The notes below the pieces were generated by a model, which was not told the origin of the DNA, made no database searches, and saw only the letters and a program-made list of their open reading frames with translations. Shown one piece after another: positions 57,985 to 64,000 of a DNA stretch of 64,000 bases. Source of the stretch: Gammaproteobacteria bacterium (GTDB lineage Bacteria; Pseudomonadota; Gammaproteobacteria; Steroidobacterales; Rariloculaceae); contig JAJDVG010000053.1 in the NCBI GenBank assembly GCA_022826245.1, positions 1-64,000 on the forward strand, given 5' to 3'. The stretch's first letter is position 1. The number at the start of each line of letters is the position of its first letter. The position numbers and the translations under genes were made by a program.

Positions 57985-59549
57985 GCACGCCGTCCCGCAT
58001 CGGTGCGAAGAAGCGCATCGACCCCGATCTGCCGCAGCACCCGAGCCTCGTGCACATGCTGCGCGAGGCCGTGGAACTCTCGCCCGACGTGACCGCCGTC
58101 ATCCAGGAGGAACGCCGGATCAGCTATAGGGAGTTCGGGCGGGCCGTCAACGGTCTCGACGAATTGCTCAGGCAACGCGGTGTCGCGGGCGGCCGTGTCG
58201 TCATCATGATGCCGAACTGCATCGAGATGGATGTCGCGCTCATGGCCGTCATGAGCGCTGGCGCGCAGGTGGCTCCGGTCAACCCCTTCTTCACGCCCGC
58301 CGAACTCAGGAAGACGCTTGCGAGCGTCGACCCTGCGGCCGTGATCTGCGATGCCGGCATGCTCGACAAGGCCGGGGAGATTGCCTCGGCCTTCGGTATC
58401 GCCGAGCCGATCTGCATGGCGCCGGACCGGGTGGACATCGGCGAATGGACTTCCGACGCGGGGCTCGACGGCACGCCGTCCGCGCTGCCCGGCCCCGACG
58501 ATCCGGCGCTGCTGATCTTCACGGGCGGGTCCACGGGAATCCCCAAAGGCGTGGACCACTCGCACCGCGGTCTGGTCTGGTCGCTGCTGCAGCACGTCTC
58601 CGTATGGCCGCTCGAGCCCGGGAAGGAACGCTTCCTCAACGTTGCGCCGATGTTCCACATCTGGGGGCTCGCGTACGCGACCTGGGTGCCCATTTTCGCG
58701 CGCGGCACGCTCGTGATGGTGCCGAAATACGAGCCCGACAAGGTTGTCGCGGGCTTGCACGAGCACCGGGTCACGGTCTTTGCCGGCGGTCCGGCTCCGA
58801 TCTACATGGGCCTGCTGACGAGCCCCGTGTTCGACGAAGCGGACCTGTCCTCGCTCAAGTACTGCCTGTCCGGCGGGGCGCCCTGTCCGGAGGACCTGCA
58901 CCGCGAGTGGCTCGAACGCACGGGCTGCCCGTTGCTCGAGGGATGGGGCATGTCCGAGGGCGCGCCGTACTGTCTGAACCCCCACGACGACGAGCGCAGA
59001 CTCCTGTCCGTCGGCAACCCGGTACCCGAGACCGAGGTCGAAGTCGTCGACCTCGACAGCGGCACTACGGTACTTCCTGCCGGCGAAACCGGCGAAGTTC
59101 GGGTACGTGGGCCGCAGGTCATGCAGCGCTACTTCAACAATCCCGAAGAGACCAAACAGGCGTTGCGCGACGGCTGGCTCTACACCGGGGACATCGGCTA
59201 TGTCGACGGCGGCTTCCTGTACCTCGTCGACCGCAAGAAGGACATGGTGCTCGTCGGCGGCTTCAACGTCTATCCGCGCGACGTCGACGAACTGCTGTTC
59301 AACCATCCGAAGATCCGTGAAGCGGCGGCAGTCGGCAAACCCGACGAGCGGCTCGGCGAAGTCGTCGTCGCGTTCGTCGTGCTCGACCGCGGTCAGAGGA
59401 TGGACGACGAGGAGTTCTTCGACTACTGCAGGGCGTCGATGGTCAAGTACAAGCGGCCCGTCGAGGTCTACTTCGTCGACTCGCTGCCGAAGACCGGCAC
59501 GAACAAGATCAACCGCCTGGCCCTCAGGGAGCGGTTGCGGCAGATGTAG
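57981..59549 (+). CDS. Acyl-CoA synthetase / AMP-dependent ligase
   Basis: 522 residues. ANL-superfamily signatures: phosphate loop FTGGSTGIPKG, GWGMSEGAP, DGWLYTGDIGYVDGGFLYLVDRKKDMVLVGGFNVYPRDVDE (spans the hinge and A5/A7-A8 motifs; GFNVYPRDVDE at its end), and C-terminal catalytic lysine TGTNKINR. ATG overlaps the transporter stop. It forms an acyl-adenylate then an acyl-CoA from a medium-chain or aryl carboxylate. An esterase gene follows 46 bp later. Confidence 0.9.
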   Translation: MSTPSRIGAKKRIDPDLPQHPSLVHMLREAVELSPDVTAVIQEERRISYREFGRAVNGLDELLRQRGVAGGRVVIMMPNCIEMDVALMAVMSAGAQVAPVNPFFTPAELRKTLASVDPAAVICDAGMLDKAGEIASAFGIAEPICMAPDRVDIGEWTSDAGLDGTPSALPGPDDPALLIFTGGSTGIPKGVDHSHRGLVWSLLQHVSVWPLEPGKERFLNVAPMFHIWGLAYATWVPIFARGTLVMVPKYEPDKVVAGLHEHRVTVFAGGPAPIYMGLLTSPVFDEADLSSLKYCLSGGAPCPEDLHREWLERTGCPLLEGWGMSEGAPYCLNPHDDERRLLSVGNPVPETEVEVVDLDSGTTVLPAGETGEVRVRGPQVMQRYFNNPEETKQALRDGWLYTGDIGYVDGGFLYLVDRKKDMVLVGGFNVYPRDVDELLFNHPKIREAAAVGKPDERLGEVVVAFVVLDRGQRMDDEEFFDYCRASMVKYKRPVEVYFVDSLPKTGTNKINRLALRERLRQM

Positions 59550-59595
59550 GAGCTCAGGCGCCTTGAATCGGCGCGCCTGGGGGCGGGGAGAGAGC

Positions 59596-60702
59596 ATGGC
59601 AATCAAACGACCGGCATGGCCCGAAGGGCGCGTCGTGACGCTCGAACATACGTCGCGGATTCTCGCGGACAACCCGCTCGGCGACCCGTACATACGCCGC
59701 CACGATGTCTGGTTGCCGCCGCAGTACGACCAGCGGCGCGGGCGCGGCGCCGGGAGGCGGTTCCCGGTGTTGTTCGACCTCGTCGGCTATACGGGCAGCG
59801 GCAAGTCGCATACGAACTGGCGGGGCTTCAACGAGAACGTGCCCGAGCGGGCGGCGCGCCTGATTCATCAGCGCCGTATGAGTCCGTGCATCATCGTCTT
59901 TCCGGACTGCTTCACGGCACTCGGCGGCAACCAGTACGTGAACTCGACTGCGATCGGACGGTACGCCGATTGCCTCACGCGCGAACTCGTGCCGCTTATC
60001 GACTCCGAGTTCCGGACGCTCGCCGACCGCGAGCACCGAGGCTGCTTCGGCAAGTCGTCCGGCGGCTACGGGGCGATGCTGCACGGGATGAAGTACGCCC
60101 GTTACTGGGGCGCGATCGCCAATCACTCGGGCGACGCCTACTTCGACTTCATCTACCGTTGCGACTGGCCCAATACGCTCGACGAACTCGCGAAGTTCCG
60201 CCAACCGCGGTTCAAGGCGGGGCCGTACCAGGCCGTACCGGAAGCCTCGAGCGCCACGCCGGGCGCCGACGACGGCAGGGTCGCGCGATTTCTCGAGCAC
60301 GTCTGGAAGAAAAGCGTCCTGAACCGCGCGGAAGGGCACTGCCTCATGAACCTCGGCATGGCGGCGACCTACGACCCCGACCCCGACGCGCCGAACGGGT
60401 TCAGGCTGCCGTTCGATCTCGAGACCGGAGAACTCATCGCCGCACGCTGGCGGCGCTGGCTCAGGCACGACCCGATCAATCTGGTCGCACGTTACGCCGA
60501 CAATCTCAGGACGCTCAAGGGCATCTACATCGACTGCGGATGGCGCGACCAGTACCGGCTGCACTACGGCAGCCGCATCCTGTCGAAGCGGCTTGCCGGG
60601 CACGGCGTCGAGCACCGTTACGAGGAATTCGACGGCACGCATTCGGGCATCGACGATCGCATGGACGTGAGCCTGCCCTTCCTGTCCAAGGCGCTGCGGT
60701 AG
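59596..60702 (+). CDS. Esterase-D-like alpha/beta hydrolase
   Basis: 368 residues from ATG 59596 (GGGGAGAG). Serine esterase fold: nucleophile elbow GKSSGG (Ser154), oxyanion region VLFDLVGYTGSGKS, SPCIIVFPD, and a C-terminal catalytic His in DGTHSGIDDR. Related to the COG0627/enterochelin-esterase-type family. No signal peptide. It is third in the transporter-ligase-esterase operon and probably releases or processes the acid handled by that operon. Confidence 0.83.
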   Translation: MAIKRPAWPEGRVVTLEHTSRILADNPLGDPYIRRHDVWLPPQYDQRRGRGAGRRFPVLFDLVGYTGSGKSHTNWRGFNENVPERAARLIHQRRMSPCIIVFPDCFTALGGNQYVNSTAIGRYADCLTRELVPLIDSEFRTLADREHRGCFGKSSGGYGAMLHGMKYARYWGAIANHSGDAYFDFIYRCDWPNTLDELAKFRQPRFKAGPYQAVPEASSATPGADDGRVARFLEHVWKKSVLNRAEGHCLMNLGMAATYDPDPDAPNGFRLPFDLETGELIAARWRRWLRHDPINLVARYADNLRTLKGIYIDCGWRDQYRLHYGSRILSKRLAGHGVEHRYEEFDGTHSGIDDRMDVSLPFLSKALR

Positions 60703-60849
60703 CGCGAAGTTTCCGCCAGGAGCAGGGCCGGCGCGAACCCGATCGCCGGAGTTGTCCCCATTCGGGCGAATCTCCGGTATGATCGGGGAAAAATCCGCAA
60801 GCGCGGAAGGCGCATCGCGCGCAATCGGCATTCCCACGGGAGACATGCA

Positions 60850-63261
60850 ATGGCGTACGACCTGATCGGCACGGACTTCACCCCGCCTGACATCGAGGCG
60901 AAGGTCACGGGAAGAGCGAGATACTCCGAGGACTTCCGGCGCGATGGAATGATCTTCCTGAAGCTCCTGACGAGCCCCATGCCGCATGCACGCGTGACGA
61001 ACATCGACGCGAGCGAGGCGCTCGCGATGCCCGGCGTGCACGGGATCCTGACTGCCGACGAAGTACCGAGCTTTCCGGAACCACAGGATCCGATCCTGAC
61101 CAACGAGCCCGTGTATGTCGGCGAGCCGATCCTGGCCGTGGCCGCGGACACCGAGGAGCTCGCCGCCGACGCGCTCGAGCGAATTCGCGTCGACTACGAG
61201 GAACTGCCGTTCACGGTCGATCCGCTCCAGAGCCTGTTCCCGGGCGGCCCGAACGCGAGAACCAACGGCAACATCGCGGACCTGCGTACGGGCGTCGATC
61301 TGCAGGAATTGAAATGGACGGCTGCGGACTTCGCGGCCGTCGAGGAAGGGCAGCTTCCCGAGGGGCAGCCCGCGCGCGAATGGTCCTACGGCGATGTCGA
61401 GGCCGGGATGGCAGACGCCGCGCTCGTGCTCGACGAGACCTTCGTGACCTGCGGCAATTCCCACCACTGCATGGAGCCGCGTTCGGCCATGGCCTACTGG
61501 GAGAACGGCCGCTGCCACCTGCACGCTTCGTCGCAGAGCCAGAGCTTTCCGGTCCCCACGGTCGCCCGCTACATCGGCATTGCGCCCGAGGAACTCGTCT
61601 TCATCGCGGAGTACTGCGGCGGCGGTTTCGGCTCGAAGGGCGCGGGTTACCCCATCATGGCGGTGCCGGCGCTGATGTCGAGGAAGCTCAACAACCGGCC
61701 CGTGATGATGCGCATCGCGCGCAACGAGGAATACTCCATCGGTACGGCGCGGCCGGGCTTCCAGGGCCGGATCAGGATGGGCTTCGGCGCCGACGGGCGC
61801 GTCACGGCCGTCGATCTCTACATCGTCCAGGAGAACGGCCCGAACCAGGGGTTCAACGACTGGCAGTCGGCGGCCGATGCCGTGTCGCTCGTCTATACGG
61901 TTCCGGCGATGCGCTTCCGCGGCGTGCCCGTGCTGACCAATACGCCGCCGCGCGCTCCGCAGCGCGGCCCCGGCCAGAACCAGATCGCCGAGGCCGTGGA
62001 GCCGCTGATGGACAAGGCGGCCAGCGAGCTCGGCGTCGATCGGCTCGCGATCCGGCGCATCAATGCTCCGGACAGCACGGCGCGCTACGGCGCCAACCAG
62101 GGCGGCGTCACGAGCGCGCATCTCGGCGATGCGCTCGATATCGGCGGCGAGCAGTTCAACTGGGAGGAGCGGAAGGCGCGCAGCCGCCAGCGCAACGGTT
62201 CGAAGGTCACCGGTCTTGGCATCGGAACGGCCTATCACTCCGCGGGCGGCAGCGGCTTCGACGGACTCGTCGTTTTGAGGCCCGAAGGCAAGCTGCACAT
62301 CCACACGGGCGTCGGCAATCTCGGCACCTATTCGCACACCGGCACGTCGCGGGCCGCGGCCGAGGCGCTCAAGTGCGATTGGGCGGAGTGCGTCGTCGTT
62401 CGCGGCGACAGCCGCAACCATCTGCCGTGGAATCTCGGCCAGTTCGGCAGCAACACCTCGTTCACGATGACCCGCTCGAACTGGGCGGCCGCCATGGATG
62501 CGGTGGCCAAGCTCAAGGAGATCGCCGCAATGGATCTCGGCGGCGAGCCCGACGACTACGATATCGGCGATCATCGGGTGTTCCTCACGGAGGATCCCGA
62601 GCAGGGGATGACCTACCAGGCCGCGGCGCAACGCGCGATCGAGCTTGGCGGGAAATACTCCGGCCACGAGGTGGCCGACGACCTGAACCCGATGACCGCT
62701 GCCGCTGCGGCGGGCGTTGCGGGCACCGGCCTCGTCGGCGTTGCCAAGGACAACATGGAACACACCGGCACCGTGGCGGCGCTGGCCGCGGGATTCATCG
62801 AGATCGAGCTCGATCTGGAGACCGGCAAGTACGACATCCTCGACTATCTCGGAGTCGCCGATTGCGGCACGGTAATCCACCCGGCCGGACTCGAGACGCA
62901 GGTCAAGGGCGGCGCCGTGATGGGATTCGGTCTCGCGGTATCGGAGCGGCACATCTACGATCCGCAGAACGGTCTGCCCGGCAACATCGGTTTGCAGCAG
63001 TCCGGTCCGCCGTCGTATCTCGACACGGCGGCGACGATGACTTCGGCCGCTGTCGGCATCGCCGACCCGCAGAATCCGATCGGCGCCAAGGGTGTCGGTG
63101 AGCCCGTGCAAGGCTGCGCCGCTGCGGCGTTGCTGAGCGCGATATCCGACGCGCTCGGCGGACACTACTTCAACCGTACGCCGCTTACGACCGACATGAT
63201 CGTCAACGCCGCGGCCGGCCGCGAGCAGTCGCACACGCCCCTGCAGGTCAACACGGCCTAG
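60850..63261 (+). CDS. Xanthine-dehydrogenase-family molybdopterin-binding subunit
   Basis: 803 residues, the large Mo-MCD-binding subunit of an aldehyde/xanthine/isoquinoline oxidoreductase. N-terminal KVTGRARYSEDF, GPNQGFNDWQS, PPRAPQRGPGQNQIAEAVEPLMD, and the catalytic glutamate in IGAKGVGEP near the C-terminus. It has no signal peptide, but the next gene encodes a Tat-exported Fe-S subunit, so it is probably exported as a hitchhiker. The stated start is the ATG at 60850 after GGGAGACATGCA. A FAD subunit has not appeared by the window end. Confidence 0.9.
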   Translation: MAYDLIGTDFTPPDIEAKVTGRARYSEDFRRDGMIFLKLLTSPMPHARVTNIDASEALAMPGVHGILTADEVPSFPEPQDPILTNEPVYVGEPILAVAADTEELAADALERIRVDYEELPFTVDPLQSLFPGGPNARTNGNIADLRTGVDLQELKWTAADFAAVEEGQLPEGQPAREWSYGDVEAGMADAALVLDETFVTCGNSHHCMEPRSAMAYWENGRCHLHASSQSQSFPVPTVARYIGIAPEELVFIAEYCGGGFGSKGAGYPIMAVPALMSRKLNNRPVMMRIARNEEYSIGTARPGFQGRIRMGFGADGRVTAVDLYIVQENGPNQGFNDWQSAADAVSLVYTVPAMRFRGVPVLTNTPPRAPQRGPGQNQIAEAVEPLMDKAASELGVDRLAIRRINAPDSTARYGANQGGVTSAHLGDALDIGGEQFNWEERKARSRQRNGSKVTGLGIGTAYHSAGGSGFDGLVVLRPEGKLHIHTGVGNLGTYSHTGTSRAAAEALKCDWAECVVVRGDSRNHLPWNLGQFGSNTSFTMTRSNWAAAMDAVAKLKEIAAMDLGGEPDDYDIGDHRVFLTEDPEQGMTYQAAAQRAIELGGKYSGHEVADDLNPMTAAAAAGVAGTGLVGVAKDNMEHTGTVAALAAGFIEIELDLETGKYDILDYLGVADCGTVIHPAGLETQVKGGAVMGFGLAVSERHIYDPQNGLPGNIGLQQSGPPSYLDTAATMTSAAVGIADPQNPIGAKGVGEPVQGCAAAALLSAISDALGGHYFNRTPLTTDMIVNAAAGREQSHTPLQVNTA

Positions 63262-63331
63262 GCCTGGCGAAAGCGGTTGAAGATCGGCTTAAGAGAAGGC
63301 ATTTTAGAGCGAAGAGACTGGAGAATTCCTC

Positions 63332-64000
63332 ATGTCCGACAAGAACCCCGTCACAGGTCCGGAATCGTATCCGGAACCGCGTTTTGACGACGGTGCGCTG
63401 ACGCAAGTCGCATCGACCAAAGCGTCGCGCCGCCAGTTCATCAAGGGCGTCATCGCTTCAGGGGCGGTCGCTTCGAGCGGCGCCGTATTCCTGACAGCCT
63501 GCGGGCCGGGCGAAGAGCCGGCGGCCACGGCTTCGGCCGGCGGTGTCGAGCGCCTGTTGTCGCTCAATATCAACGGTCAGGTCAGGCGCGTGGATGTCTT
63601 GCCGAACGAAACACTCGCCATGACGCTGCGCTACAAGCTGAACCTCACGGGCACCAAGCTTGGCTGCGACAGGGGCGAATGCGGGGCATGCACGGTGCTG
63701 CTCGACGATGAGGCCCACTACTCCTGTTCGACGCTGACGCATGCAGCCAAGAACAAGGCGATCACGACGATCGAGGGGCTCGAGAGCGAATCCGGCGAGC
63801 TGCATCCGGTGCAGCAGGCCATGATCGATGAGCTCGGCCCGCAGTGCGGTTTCTGCACGCCGGGCCAGATCATGAGCGCCGTGGCGCTGCTCACGGCGAA
63901 TCCGAACCCGACGCGCGACGAAGCGCGGCTTGCGATGTCCGGAAACCTGTGCCGCTGCGGCGCCTACGACAACTACTTGAATTCGGTCATGCGGGCAGCG
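63332..64000 (+). CDS. Tat-exported [2Fe-2S] subunit of the molybdenum hydroxylase, partial
   Basis: At least 223 residues; the gene continues beyond the window. Twin-arginine motif SRRQFIKG (RR at 33-34) then a hydrophobic stretch ending LTAC (Cys57), a lipobox, so the product is probably a Tat-exported lipoprotein that anchors the complex. Both clusters are complete: plant-type C112/C117/C120/C132 (GCDRGECGAC...YSC) and C172/C175/C207/C209 (CGFC...CRC). GGAG nine bases before ATG 63332. Together with the upstream Mo subunit it forms a periplasmic molybdenum hydroxylase. Confidence 0.88.
   Translation, partial: MSDKNPVTGPESYPEPRFDDGALTQVASTKASRRQFIKGVIASGAVASSGAVFLTACGPGEEPAATASAGGVERLLSLNINGQVRRVDVLPNETLAMTLRYKLNLTGTKLGCDRGECGACTVLLDDEAHYSCSTLTHAAKNKAITTIEGLESESGELHPVQQAMIDELGPQCGFCTPGQIMSAVALLTANPNPTRDEARLAMSGNLCRCGAYDNYLNSVMRAA

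Noticed and set aside
59554..63234. Very long antisense open frame opposite the Mo hydroxylase (and similar ones opposite most genes, e.g. 14379-16412, 16572-17837)
   Set aside because: Shadow frames produced by GC-rich codon bias; they lack domain signals, ribosome-binding sites and sensible composition, and lie on top of well-supported genes.

Overview
The window is a GC-rich (roughly two-thirds G+C), gene-dense stretch of bacterial chromosome. A near-perfect E. coli-type LexA box (CTGT-N8-ACAG), TonB-dependent receptor, AsmA, Tat-exported redox enzymes and several periplasmic quinoproteins indicate a Gram-negative proteobacterium, most likely a gammaproteobacterium with an aerobic, heterotrophic and probably marine or host-associated lifestyle. 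I cannot name the genus. No rRNA, tRNA, CRISPR array or prophage was seen.

Layout. 1-5.8 kb is accessory DNA: the tail of an IS21-type IstB protein abutting a C-terminally truncated NERD/SF1 helicase, an AbiEi/AbiEii type IV toxin-antitoxin pair, a small coiled-coil membrane protein, an SRAP (YedK/HMCES-like) protein, a broken alpha/beta hydrolase and an orphan BrnA-like antitoxin. 6-15 kb carries a Tat-exported TPP enzyme overlapping a secreted dihaem cytochrome c, a LVIVD beta-propeller protein, a DoxX-like/small peptide/sugar-isomerase-like run, a Tat amidohydrolase with a TetR regulator, and a second dihaem cytochrome. 15-21 kb holds a CoA-transferase that closely resembles formyl-CoA:oxalate CoA-transferase (Frc) next to a TPP lyase, a quinone oxidoreductase and an MBL hydrolase. 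21-29 kb holds an arylsulfotransferase-like protein, a sulfatase with an altered active-site motif, a PQQ dehydrogenase, a YbdK-type ligase and a membrane-anchored winged-helix regulator. 29-35 kb is a glyoxylate/2-hydroxyacid block: GntP permease, serine-glyoxylate aminotransferase, and a divergent 997-residue FAD/Fe-S dehydrogenase.

35-47 kb holds exported proteins of unknown role, another PQQ dehydrogenase, a VapBC pair, a previously unannotatable selenoprotein gene, a cyclase-family hydrolase, a TonB receptor, two MBL proteins and a PQQ sugar dehydrogenase. 47-53 kb has an ABC-2 exporter, a large AsmA protein and a second VapBC/FitAB-like pair. 53-55 kb is a DUF222/HNH nuclease gene under an SOS box, seeded with copies of a 14-bp palindrome. 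55-64 kb has an aldo/keto reductase, an Nramp-like transporter coupled to an acyl-CoA ligase and an esterase, and the start of a Tat-linked molybdenum hydroxylase operon that runs off the end.

The most notable result is at 40055-40402: an ArsC/thioredoxin-fold reading frame interrupted only by an in-frame TGA at codon 13, in a UxxC redox motif, followed at the right distance by a 6-bp stem with a GGTT-containing loop. This reads as a selenoprotein with a bacterial SECIS element. Metabolically, many genes converge on oxalate, glyoxylate and other 2-oxo or 2-hydroxy acids, with electrons delivered to periplasmic cytochromes and quinones.
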